Below are positions 13,762 through 21,131 of a stretch of 24,385 nucleotides of DNA, one piece after another. A model generated the notes under the pieces. The model was not told the DNA's origin. It ran no database searches and saw nothing but the letters and a program-made list of their open reading frames with translations. Where the stretch lies: positions 1-24,385 of the forward strand of contig JAHZHX010000028.1 of assembly GCA_019420065.1 (NCBI GenBank). The letters run 5' to 3'. This DNA comes from Clostridiales bacterium (GTDB lineage: Bacteria; Bacillota; Clostridia; Christensenellales; Aristaeellaceae). Numbering within the stretch: the stretch's first letter is position 1; each line of letters opens with the position of its first letter. Made by a program: the position numbers and the translations under genes.

Positions 13762-13774
13762 GGGGAGGGATTGC

Positions 13775-15040
13775 ATGCTGACACAAGCGCCCAAGGGAAC
13801 GCGCGATATGCTGCCGCAGGACGCCTATATCTGGCAGCAGATTGAAACGGTCATGCGCCGCCGTGCGGCGCTGGCGGGCTTCCGCGAGGTAAGAACGCCC
13901 GTTTTTGAGCATACAGAGCTGTTTTTGCGCGGCGTGGGAGATACCACGGATATCGTGCAGAAAGAGATGTATACATTTAAGGACAAAGGGGATCGCAGCA
14001 TTACCTTAAAGCCTGAGGGAACGGCCGGCGCGGTGCGCGCCTTCCTGGAGGGCAAGCTCTTTGCCGACGCGCTGCCCTGCAAGATGTATTATCTCAATAC
14101 GCCGGTATTTCGCTATGAGAAGCCGCAGGCCGGCCGACTGCGCGAGCATCATCAGTTTGGCATGGAATGCTTTGGCGGCAAGTCTCCGGCGGTAGAGGCT
14201 GAGCTGATCGGCACGTTGCTTGGCATCCTGAGCGATTTGGGTTTGACGGGGCTGTCGGTCAATATCAATTCCATCGGCTGCCCGGAATGCCGTCCCCAAT
14301 ATCATGCGGCTCTGAAAGAATATCTGGGCGACCGGCTCGATCAACTGTGTGATAGCTGCCGCGAGCGCTTCGACCGCAACCCGCTGCGCATTCTTGACTG
14401 CAAAGAGGAAAAATGCAAGGCGCTGGTGAAGGATGCTCCCAGCATGCTGGATTATCTTTGCGATGATTGCCGGGCGCATTTTGAGGAGCTGCAAGCGTTG
14501 CTCACAGCCCGGGGCGTTCCCTTCAAGGTGGATACGCATATTGTGCGCGGCCTGGATTACTACACGAAAACGGTGTTTGAAGTCATGGTTTCCCGCGGGC
14601 GCGAGGGACTGGCGCTGTGCGGCGGCGGCCGTTATGACGGGCTGGTAGAGCAGTTGGGCGGTCCGGCTACCCCGGCGGCAGGCTTTGGTATTGGTACCGA
14701 GCGCATTATTATGGAGCTGGAAAACCAGGGCGTTAAGCTGCCATGTCCGCCGCTGTGTGATGTATATGTGGCAAACCTGGGCGACGAGGCGCGCGAGGGC
14801 GCGTTCCTTCTGTGCCAGGAGCTGCGGGAGCAGGGGGTACTGGCGCAAAGCGATCTGTGCGGACGAAGCCTGAAGGCGCAGTTCAAGTATGCCGATAAGC
14901 TGGCCGCGCGCTATATTGTTCTGGTTGGCGGCGAGGAGCTGGGGCGCGGCGTTGTGAAGGCGCGGAATCTTTCGACCCGCGAGGAAAAGGAAATTCCGCT
15001 TCAGGGCGCGGCGAAAGCCATTGCCGCCCTGTTGGCGTAA
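13775..15040 (+). CDS. hisS: Histidyl-tRNA synthetase
   Basis: The class II synthetase charges tRNA-His with histidine. The 421-residue length is usual. It opens QAPKGTRDMLP, has motif 2 in RYEKPQAGRLREHHQFG (about 113-129), the histidine-binding RGLDYYTKTVFE, motif 3 in GGGRYDGL with AAGFGIGTERI, and a C-terminal anticodon-binding domain. Between motif 2 and the histidine loop lies an insertion with eight cysteines (Cys169, 172, 192, 195, 209, 214, 229, 232), three as CxxC pairs, suggestive of metal binding. The ATG at 13775 follows GGGGAGGG at five bases; an in-frame ATG at 13733 lies inside the attenuator. The gene is co-transcribed with aspS, which starts 31 bases downstream. Confidence 0.97.
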   Translation: MLTQAPKGTRDMLPQDAYIWQQIETVMRRRAALAGFREVRTPVFEHTELFLRGVGDTTDIVQKEMYTFKDKGDRSITLKPEGTAGAVRAFLEGKLFADALPCKMYYLNTPVFRYEKPQAGRLREHHQFGMECFGGKSPAVEAELIGTLLGILSDLGLTGLSVNINSIGCPECRPQYHAALKEYLGDRLDQLCDSCRERFDRNPLRILDCKEEKCKALVKDAPSMLDYLCDDCRAHFEELQALLTARGVPFKVDTHIVRGLDYYTKTVFEVMVSRGREGLALCGGGRYDGLVEQLGGPATPAAGFGIGTERIIMELENQGVKLPCPPLCDVYVANLGDEAREGAFLLCQELREQGVLAQSDLCGRSLKAQFKYADKLAARYIVLVGGEELGRGVVKARNLSTREEKEIPLQGAAKAIAALLA

Positions 15041-15071
15041 CAGCAATCAACCGAAAGGAAGGAAAAGAGAG

Positions 15072-16361
15072 ATGGAAAGAAGCTTGATTGCCAGCCTGAA
15101 TATCGGGCAGGTAAATAAAATTCAGGGGTTTGTGGAAAACATCCGCAACAAGCGTACCATGGCGTTCCTGGTGCTGCGCGACTATACCGGGCGCATCCAG
15201 CTGACGGTGGAAAAGGAAAAGTATCCCGAAGTGGCGGCGCTGGTCGAGCAGCTGACGGTGGAGTCGGTCATCACGGCCGAGGGCCTGGTGGTGGAAAACA
15301 GCTATGTCAAAATGGGCGGGATCGAAATGCTGCCCGAAAAAATGAAGATCGAGTCCATTGCCGAGCCGCTGCCCATCAGCAAGGACGCGGCCATTGACAG
15401 CCGCCTGGACTATCGCTGGATCGACCTGCGCAGCGACCGCAATACCCTGATCTTCAAGGCGCAGACCGAGCTGGTGGCTGCCATGCGCGCTTTTGCGCTG
15501 GAGCGCAGCTTCATGGAGATTCACACGCCCAAGCTGATTGCCGCCGCGTCGGAGTCCGGCGCGGACGTGTTTGAGCTTAAATACTTTGACCGCAAAGCGT
15601 ATCTGAGCCAAAGCCCACAGTTTTATAAGCAGATGGCCATGGCGGCGGGCTTTGACCGTATTTTTGAGGTGGGCCCGGTGTTCCGTGCCGAAAAGAGCTT
15701 TACCAACAAGCATGCGACCGAATTCACCGGCTTTGACGTGGAAATGAGCTATATCACCTCCTTCCGCGACGTGATGGCCTTTGAAGCCGAGCTTTTGCAG
15801 GTGGCGCTTGCGGCGGTCAAGGAGAAGTATGGCGAGCAGATCAAGGAGCTGTTTGGCATGGAAACCGTGGTGCCCACGCTGCCCTTCCCGGAGATGAAGC
15901 TGGCCGACGTGTACCGCGAGCTGGAGGAGCGCTACGGCTATACCGTGGATGACAGCGAGAAGAACGACCTGACCACTGACGCTGAGCGCCTGTGCGCCAA
16001 GCTGTCGATGGACAAGTTTGGCCATGAGTTCCTCTTTGTAACCGATTACGGCCCGGAGAAGCGCGCGTTCTATCATATGCGCGACGAAAACGGCATGCCG
16101 CTGGGCTACGACCTGATCTGGCGCGGAACCGAGATCACCACGGGCGCGCAGCGCGAGCACCGCTATGAGCAGCTGCGCGCGCAGGCGGATGAGAAGGGTC
16201 TGGGCGAGGATGTGAAGTTCTATATGGACTTCTTCCGCTATGGCTGTCCGCCGCATGGCGGCTTTGGCCTGGGCGTAGACCGTCTGACCATGCTGCTGCT
16301 GGGCATCCCGATCAAGGAGGTCATGTTCCTCTTCCGCGGTCCCAACCGTATTACGCCGTAA
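15072..16361 (+). CDS. aspS: Aspartyl-tRNA synthetase, short archaeal-like form (possibly non-discriminating)
   Basis: A class IIb synthetase of 429 residues that charges tRNA-Asp and perhaps tRNA-Asn with aspartate. The N-terminal OB-fold anticodon domain (about 1-100) includes GFVENIRNKRTMAFLVLRD. The catalytic core has motif 2 in GPVFRAEKSFTNKHATEFT and motif 3 in GGFGLGVDRLTMLLLG near the C-terminus. The standard bacterial AspRS is about 590 residues with a GAD insertion between motifs 2 and 3; that insertion is absent here, as in archaeal-type AspRS. Such enzymes are often non-discriminating and work with GatCAB to make Asn-tRNA-Asn. An AsnRS is less likely given the ending FRGPNRITP. 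The ATG at 15072 follows GGAAGGA. A strong terminator follows. Confidence 0.9.
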   Translation: MERSLIASLNIGQVNKIQGFVENIRNKRTMAFLVLRDYTGRIQLTVEKEKYPEVAALVEQLTVESVITAEGLVVENSYVKMGGIEMLPEKMKIESIAEPLPISKDAAIDSRLDYRWIDLRSDRNTLIFKAQTELVAAMRAFALERSFMEIHTPKLIAAASESGADVFELKYFDRKAYLSQSPQFYKQMAMAAGFDRIFEVGPVFRAEKSFTNKHATEFTGFDVEMSYITSFRDVMAFEAELLQVALAAVKEKYGEQIKELFGMETVVPTLPFPEMKLADVYRELEERYGYTVDDSEKNDLTTDAERLCAKLSMDKFGHEFLFVTDYGPEKRAFYHMRDENGMPLGYDLIWRGTEITTGAQREHRYEQLRAQADEKGLGEDVKFYMDFFRYGCPPHGGFGLGVDRLTMLLLGIPIKEVMFLFRGPNRITP

Positions 16362-16363
16362 TG

Positions 16364-16403
16364 AAAAACGCCTTGCAGACAGAAATGCCCGCAAGGCGTT
16401 TTT
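16364..16403. terminator. Bidirectional terminator between aspS and the radical SAM gene
   Basis: A perfect 13-bp stem, AAAAACGCCTTGC (16364-16376) with GCAAGGCGTTTTT (16391-16403). Because the outer bases are A5 and T5, it works on both strands and serves the two convergent genes. Confidence 0.92.
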
Positions 16404-17281
16404 CACAGTGTTTTCAGCGTTTGCCGGTAGGTGGTCATTTCAGCCTCGCTGAAGGTATCCAGTTGGTATTGCAGCGTTTGCAGCGCGTATTCCCGTTCCT
16501 TGGGCAAAAAAGCGGTAAAGGGCAGAAAGTTGGTGGACGAGTTGGCGAAAAGGTGTGTTCGCAGCTCAAGGCGCTTTACCAGCGTTTGCAGCTCGGCTAT
16601 GCGCTCATGCTCGCTGGCAGGATGAAAAACGTTGTTTTCTGCCAGCGTGTGCAGCGGCGTGTCCGGGAAAAGCGTGAGCGAATCGACGGAAATAAAGCGC
16701 GGATTGACCTGGTTGAAAGTGGCGGCGCTGTTTTGGGCGCAGCGAAGGCCGTTTCCTGCGCTGCATAGCCCGGTCATATAGACAAAATAGTATTCGATCC
16801 CGGCTTCATCCAGCTTATGGCATTGTGTGACGATATCGGATACGGTATAGCCTTTGTTCGCCAAGGCGAGCGTTTTGTTATCGCCGCTTTCCGTACCAAT
16901 ACTTAGGCCATTGACGCCCAGTGCCCGCAAGCGCCGCAGCTGTGCCACGCTTTTATCCATTATGTCGCGGATAGAAGCAAACATGGCAATGTGCTGACAT
17001 TTAATGAGATAATCACGCACTAACAGGGCGCGCAGCCGCAGGTTTTCATAACTCATGGCAAATGGATTGCCGCCGGTCAGAAACAAGCGGCGGGCATATG
17101 GCTGGGCTTGTTTGATCTCTTGCAGATCGGATTCAAATTCCTCGATGGGAGAAAGGCAAAAAGGCTCATGGCTGTAAAGATTGCAGAAACGGCATTTTTG
17201 CCAGGTACAGCCGCTTGTTGTCTGAAGAATGACGGAATGCTTTTCATAAAAAGGCTGCCAGGTTCTGCCGGTAAAATGCAT
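16403..17281 (-). CDS. Radical SAM family protein of unknown specificity
   Basis: A 292-residue radical SAM protein. The three cluster cysteines are in SGCTWQKCRFC (Cys25, 30, 33), a CX4CX2C spacing in place of the usual CX3CX2C. This variant is known in a COG1032-like group with the pattern GCSHNKCTFC. The SAM-binding region has LFLTGGNPFAM, SIRDIMDKS and GVNGLSIGTESGDN, followed by YMTGLCSAGNG. There is no visible auxiliary-cluster or cobalamin domain. The reaction cannot be named. The ATG at 17281 follows AAAGGAG. A good promoter lies upstream, with an adjacent 20-base palindrome. It is divergent from an HxlR-type regulator that probably controls it. Confidence 0.87.
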   Translation of the reverse strand: MHFTGRTWQPFYEKHSVILQTTSGCTWQKCRFCNLYSHEPFCLSPIEEFESDLQEIKQAQPYARRLFLTGGNPFAMSYENLRLRALLVRDYLIKCQHIAMFASIRDIMDKSVAQLRRLRALGVNGLSIGTESGDNKTLALANKGYTVSDIVTQCHKLDEAGIEYYFVYMTGLCSAGNGLRCAQNSAATFNQVNPRFISVDSLTLFPDTPLHTLAENNVFHPASEHERIAELQTLVKRLELRTHLFANSSTNFLPFTAFLPKEREYALQTLQYQLDTFSEAEMTTYRQTLKTL

Positions 17282-17306
17282 GGGAACACGCTCCTTTCGG
17301 CCTTTG

Positions 17307-17334
17307 ATTATAGCGAAACACGCCTTCCTGTAAA
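17307..17334 (-). promoter_or_regulatory. Promoter of the radical SAM gene
   Basis: On the minus strand TTTACA (17334-17329), a 16-base spacer, and a perfect TATAAT (17312-17307). The -35 abuts the palindrome at 17336-17355. Confidence 0.7.
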
Positions 17335-17335
17335 G

Positions 17336-17355
17336 TACGGTATTTTTTTACCGTA
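17336..17355. promoter_or_regulatory. Palindromic operator candidate between radical SAM and HxlR genes
   Basis: TACGGTA, six T, TACCGTA form a perfect interrupted palindrome of 20 bases at the centre of the divergent intergenic region. HxlR-family dimers bind such inverted repeats, and the site touches the radical SAM promoter -35, so autoregulation and repression of the neighbour are plausible. Confidence 0.55.
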
Positions 17356-17408
17356 TCTATCCGGGAAAGCGTGTTTATGCTATGATAAAGGCATAAAGGG
17401 GGGCGCGT

Positions 17409-17768
17409 ATGAGCAAGCATGCACAGGCGGCGCAGCGGTGCCGCACGGTGGCCGTTTTGCAGAAAATGCTGGGCGGGAAATGGAAGCTGGAGCTGCTGTA
17501 TTACATTGGCGTGGAGAGCGTTTGCCGCTTTGGCGCGTTATCCCGCGCGCTGGAGGGCATTACGCAAAGCGCGCTGACCAAGCAACTGCGGGAACTGGAG
17601 CAGGATGGCTTTTTGGAGCGGCGTGATTTTCATGAAATGCCGCCGCGCGTGGAATACAGCCTGACGCCACTGGGGCGGAGCTTCATGGAGGTGATGGAGC
17701 ACATGAAGGAGTGGGGCGAGAAAAACCTGGCTGCGACCGGGCTTCAGGGGGAAAAGAGCAGTGTGTAA
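17409..17768 (+). CDS. HxlR-family winged-helix transcriptional regulator
   Basis: A 119-residue DNA-binding regulator. The N-terminal Cys11 (QRCRTV) corresponds to the redox- or aldehyde-sensing cysteine conserved in many HxlR/YodB/HypR proteins. The winged-helix part includes LGGKWKLELLYYI, RFGALSRALEGITQSALTKQLRELEQDGFLERR, and EYSLTPLGRSF, all family hallmarks. The ATG at 17409 follows AAGGGGGGC. It is divergent from the radical SAM gene, with a palindrome between them, so it probably regulates that gene and itself. Its last 25 bases overlap the convergent HAD gene. The inducer is unknown; thiol-reactive electrophiles are typical for the family. Confidence 0.92.
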   Translation: MSKHAQAAQRCRTVAVLQKMLGGKWKLELLYYIGVESVCRFGALSRALEGITQSALTKQLRELEQDGFLERRDFHEMPPRVEYSLTPLGRSFMEVMEHMKEWGEKNLAATGLQGEKSSV

Positions 17769-18412
17769 AGCGCCTGCGGCGTATCCAGCGGCAGCGCCGT
17801 GGGGCAGTTTTCCAGCACATAACGGCGCATGGAAGGGTTTTGGGCGTATGTCCAGAGCGCGGCGGCAAAAGGGACGTTTACGGCGCGCGCCATCTCGTAG
17901 CCGGGCTTGAGATCATCCACCACCAGCATTTCATCGGGCCGCAGGCCATATTTTTGCATGATATGCCGCAACGGTTCGGGATGGGGCTTTTGATGCGCTG
18001 CGCCCAGCTCCCAACCCAGCGTCAGATCAGGCAGGGGCAGTCCGGCGGACGCATAATCACGCTCTACATAGCGGGCATAGGAGAGAGAAACGACGCAGAC
18101 AAGGCCGCCTTCCGCTTTTTGCCGGCGAATCACATCGGCCATTCCGGGATGAAACGGCGGAATCTGGCGATCTACATGCCGCTGCCAGTTTTTCAGCTGC
18201 CAAGCTTCCTCCTCCGGCGAAAAGTGCAGCATATCGGTACACATTTTATCAAAGCCGGGATCAAAGCACAGACGGGTATATTCTTCAAGCGTCATTTGAA
18301 ACTCGGGACGCAGATGACGCAGCGTATCGACAAAAGAGGGATAATGTACGCTGGGGGTGCTCATGACGGCGGTGTCGTCGTGATCCAGTACCAGGCAGCG
18401 GTAGGCGGTCAT
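17744..18412 (-). CDS. HAD-superfamily hydrolase
   Basis: A 222-residue haloacid-dehalogenase-type hydrolase, most likely a phosphatase. Motif I is DHDDTAV, with nucleophile Asp10 and general acid Asp12. Motif II is VSLS, motif III a lysine in HQKPHPEP, and motif IV VVDDLKPG. A helical cap (about 20-90) sits between motifs I and II. The substrate is unknown. The ATG at 18412 follows AAGGAGC at seven bases. It lies 11 bases after the histidine-kinase stop, so it is the last gene of the two-component operon and may be co-regulated with it. Its 3' end overlaps the convergent HxlR gene by 25 bases. Confidence 0.87.
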   Translation of the reverse strand: MTAYRCLVLDHDDTAVMSTPSVHYPSFVDTLRHLRPEFQMTLEEYTRLCFDPGFDKMCTDMLHFSPEEEAWQLKNWQRHVDRQIPPFHPGMADVIRRQKAEGGLVCVVSLSYARYVERDYASAGLPLPDLTLGWELGAAHQKPHPEPLRHIMQKYGLRPDEMLVVDDLKPGYEMARAVNVPFAAALWTYAQNPSMRRYVLENCPTALPLDTPQALYTLLFSP

Positions 18413-18423
18413 GGCGGCGCTCC

Positions 18424-19704
18424 TTATCTTTGATCGGTCTGGGGGCAGGGCGGCAGACACAAGGTGATGCGGGTGCCAACGCCTTCACGGGTGATGATGT
18501 CAAAGTAGGCGTTGTGCGCGTCGGCAATCCATTTGGCGATGGATAGCCCCAGTCCCGTGCCGCCCTCGCGCTTGCGGGCGCGGTCAGAACGGTAAAAGCG
18601 CTCAAAGATATGCGGAACATCCTCCTGCCGCATGCCAATGCCGTTATCCTGTACGGACAAGCAGCTTTCGCCTTTGCGGTTAAGGTAGGCGCGCAGGGTG
18701 ATACGCTCGCCTGCCGCCGAGTAGCGCATGGCATTTTCGGTAAGGATACGGGCTGCCTGCTTGAGCATGCCGCGATCACCCAAGGCAAACACGCTTTTTT
18801 CATCCTGCAAAAGAAAGTCACGCGCAGGATCGACCAGGCTCATTTCCTCACAGATTTCGCGCAGCAGCGCTGTTAAATCCACCTGCGTCATTTCCAGCGT
18901 TTGCCGCCCGCTGTCGCCCCGCGCCAGGAAGAGCAGCTGTTCTACCAGCTGCTGCATACTGTCTGCTTCCTTGCGGATGGCGGCAATGGCCTCGTCGCGC
19001 ACCTTTTCGTCATTTTTGCCCCAACGGTCAAGCATATCGGCATAGCCGCGAATGACGCTGATGGGGGTGCGCAGCTCGTGCGAGGCGTCGGAAACAAAGC
19101 GCGTCTGCTGGCGGTAGGCCTCGTGCGTGCGGCGCAGCAGGCCGTTCACCGCGTCTTCCATGCCCTTGAGGTCGCGGTCGCCCGTTTCGATGCGCGCGTT
19201 TTCCACGCCAACGTTCAGCTGGGAGATGGCTTCCTCCAGGTCGTGGTATTTGCGGGTGTCAAACGTTTTGTCCAATGACTGCGCGGTTTCCGCCATGCGG
19301 CGCAGGGGGGAGAGCAGCTTTTCCGCCTTGCGGCGGCCGGAACTGAATTCCGAGATCATCAGCAGCGTTTCGGCGCAGAGCAGCGCGAAAAACAGATAGA
19401 ATACATAGGTAAAAAAGTCGCCGCCGCTGACGATGAAGATATCCGGCTGCAAGGGGGAACGGAAGGAATATTCCACTTCTTTGGGCCAGACGTACCATGG
19501 TTCGCTGACGTCAAACCAGATGCTGCGTTCAAGGTTGGGCTGCCAGTATTCCTGAAGCGCGCTTTTTTCCTGATAATAGCACCAGCTGCCGGTAGCCAGC
19601 GTCAGCACAAAAATGTTGACCAGCAACAGCACGAAAATCAGCCGCAGCATAAAACTGCGGTTGATGCGGGCGGCTGTTGAGGTCATGCGGCGCGTTTCAG
19701 ACAT
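18424..19704 (-). CDS. Sensor histidine kinase
   Basis: A 426-residue membrane histidine kinase. Two membrane helices (about 19-40 and 97-118) bound an extracytoplasmic segment of about 55 residues rich in Trp and Tyr, which may sense an envelope signal. A linker follows, then HisKA with phospho-acceptor His209 in DASHELRTPISVIRGY. The HATPase domain has N-box Asn324 (LTENAMRYS), DNGIGM (353-358) and GGTGLGLSIA (381-390). The ATG at 19704 follows GGAGG. Its start overlaps the stop of the response regulator by eight bases, so the pair is translationally coupled. The signal and target genes are unknown. Confidence 0.95.
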   Translation of the reverse strand: MSETRRMTSTAARINRSFMLRLIFVLLLVNIFVLTLATGSWCYYQEKSALQEYWQPNLERSIWFDVSEPWYVWPKEVEYSFRSPLQPDIFIVSGGDFFTYVFYLFFALLCAETLLMISEFSSGRRKAEKLLSPLRRMAETAQSLDKTFDTRKYHDLEEAISQLNVGVENARIETGDRDLKGMEDAVNGLLRRTHEAYRQQTRFVSDASHELRTPISVIRGYADMLDRWGKNDEKVRDEAIAAIRKEADSMQQLVEQLLFLARGDSGRQTLEMTQVDLTALLREICEEMSLVDPARDFLLQDEKSVFALGDRGMLKQAARILTENAMRYSAAGERITLRAYLNRKGESCLSVQDNGIGMRQEDVPHIFERFYRSDRARKREGGTGLGLSIAKWIADAHNAYFDIITREGVGTRITLCLPPCPQTDQR

Positions 19705-20386
19705 TTGCGTCCTCCGATTTCATCACATAACCAACGCCGCGGACGGTATAGAGGGTTTTTACATCGTGCGCCTCGTCGATTTTCTGACGCAGGTAACGGA
19801 TATATACATCCACCACGTTGGTTTCGCCCATGTAATCATATCCCCATACGCTGGAAAGCAGCGTTTCGCGCGAAAGAACAATGTTGGTGTTTTCCATCAT
19901 GTATTGAAGCAGCTGAAATTCGCGGCTGGTAAGCGATACGTCATGGCCGGATACCGTGACCGTATGCCGCAGTGGATCAAGCTGCACGGCTCCGACCTGG
20001 AGCTTGCCGCCGTCGCTGGGAGCGGGGTGCTTGCGCAGCGCGGCGCGCAGACGCGCAAGCAGCTCTTCAATGGCAAAGGGCTTGGTGATATAGTCGTCCG
20101 CGCCGGTGTCCAGGCCGGTTACCTTGTCCATGACGGCGTCCCGTGCCGTTAAGAGGATGACCGGCGTTTGCTTTTCACGGCGCAGACGGCGCAGAACCTC
20201 CAGGCCGTTGAGCGAGGGCAGCATGATGTCAAGCAGAATCAGGTCGAAATCGCCCGCGATGGCGCAGGCAAGCCCCTCGCGTCCGTCAAAGCATTTTTTG
20301 ACGGTATAGCCTTCATGGATCAGCTCCAGCTCGACAAAGCGCGCCAGACTTTCTTCGTCTTCGATCAGCAGAATGGATTGCGGCAT
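19697..20386 (-). CDS. OmpR/PhoB-family response regulator
   Basis: A 229-residue response regulator. The receiver domain (about 1-118) has the acidic pair in LLIEDEES, phospho-acceptor Asp53 in LLDIMLP, Thr80 and Lys102 (TKPFAIEEL). The C-terminal winged helix (about 125-225) has LTSREFQLLQYM and a recognition helix in NVVDVYIRYLRQKID, ending TVRGVGYVM. The ATG at 20386 follows CGGAG at seven bases; more upstream starts have no support. It is paired with the histidine kinase downstream. A terminator lies just upstream, so it has either a very short private promoter or partial read-through from the DUF4342 gene. Confidence 0.95.
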   Translation of the reverse strand: MPQSILLIEDEESLARFVELELIHEGYTVKKCFDGREGLACAIAGDFDLILLDIMLPSLNGLEVLRRLRREKQTPVILLTARDAVMDKVTGLDTGADDYITKPFAIEELLARLRAALRKHPAPSDGGKLQVGAVQLDPLRHTVTVSGHDVSLTSREFQLLQYMMENTNIVLSRETLLSSVWGYDYMGETNVVDVYIRYLRQKIDEAHDVKTLYTVRGVGYVMKSEDANV

Positions 20387-20415
20387 ATTTTTTCTCCGTA
20401 TTGCATTTCCGAATG

Positions 20416-20453
20416 GGAAAAAGGGGATGACCATGCGGGCGCATGACATCCCC
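20416..20453 (-). terminator. Terminator after the DUF4342 gene
   Basis: On the minus strand GGGGATG (20453-20447) pairs with CATCCCC (20429-20423), with an inner CATGC/GCATG stem, followed by TTTTT (20422-20416 region). It separates the DUF4342 gene from the two-component operon. Confidence 0.82.
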
Positions 20454-20464
20454 GGGCATTTGCC

Positions 20465-21010
20465 TTATTCGTTGTCGGGCTCGTCGCTGTCCTCGTCTTC
20501 CACAACGACCTTTACGTCAGCCGGCTTGACAACATTATCTACAAACTCGCCGGCTTTTTCCATGGCGTTGTTGACCGTGGTGTCAATCGTCAGGCCGCTG
20601 ATGGCATAGCGATAACCAAAGATCATGCCAAGCACCGCGGCAATGAGCGTGTACCAGATGGCAAAGACCAGCAGCAGGATCACGGCAGTCAGGGGCAGCG
20701 CCAGGCGAACCTCATCCTTCTTTTTGATTTGGACGGTAACGGCGTTGCACTTTTTGATAACGCCTGCCAGACTGTGCAGCAGGTGCGAAACAAGGTTGGT
20801 TTGGCGGGATTTGCGCTCCGTATGCTTTTTGGATTCCTCCTTGCGGGTAGAGTAAGCGTTTTCACGCTCCTCCTGCAAACGGCCCTGGCTTTCCAGCAAA
20901 AGCAGGGCGTCTAGCAAATCCCAGTTGCATTGCTCCAAAGCGGCGCTAGCTTCTTCATAGCTTACGTTGGCCTTTTCACGCAGTTTTTCTACCATTTCCA
21001 GATGATCCAT
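20465..21010 (-). CDS. UBA-like/DUF4342 membrane protein
   Basis: A 181-residue protein of unknown function. The N-terminal 37 residues (MVEKLREKANVSYEEASAAL, then NWDLLDALLLLESQG) form a UBA/TS-N-like three-helix domain, as seen in EF-Ts and NAC proteins. A charged linker follows (about 38-70), then the DUF4342 region with one membrane segment (about 103-130, rich in Leu, Ile and Ala) and an acidic tail. The ATG at 21010 follows GGAGG at nine bases. It ends in a terminator and is separated from the two-component genes. There is a 121-base gap to the peptidoglycan-binding-domain gene upstream, with a weak TATACT but no clear -35. The function is not known. Confidence 0.82.
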   Translation of the reverse strand: MDHLEMVEKLREKANVSYEEASAALEQCNWDLLDALLLLESQGRLQEERENAYSTRKEESKKHTERKSRQTNLVSHLLHSLAGVIKKCNAVTVQIKKKDEVRLALPLTAVILLLVFAIWYTLIAAVLGMIFGYRYAISGLTIDTTVNNAMEKAGEFVDNVVKPADVKVVVEDEDSDEPDNE

Positions 21011-21131
21011 TTTATCGTTCCTCCACAATCTGTTTTACTTCCTTGGTGCCGAGCACGATAGGAGTATAACGCCGGCAGATTAAGCGGTGCTTTTGCGAAA
21101 ATGAGAAAAGAATTAGAAACTGTGAAGAAGT

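Noticed and set aside
13733..13774. An earlier in-frame start for hisS at 13733
   Set aside because: It lies in the attenuator hairpin, has no ribosome site, and adds residues absent from HisRS proteins.
14883..16406. A minus-strand open frame of about 507 codons opposite aspS
   Set aside because: aspS on the other strand has full synthetase motifs; the antisense translation has none.
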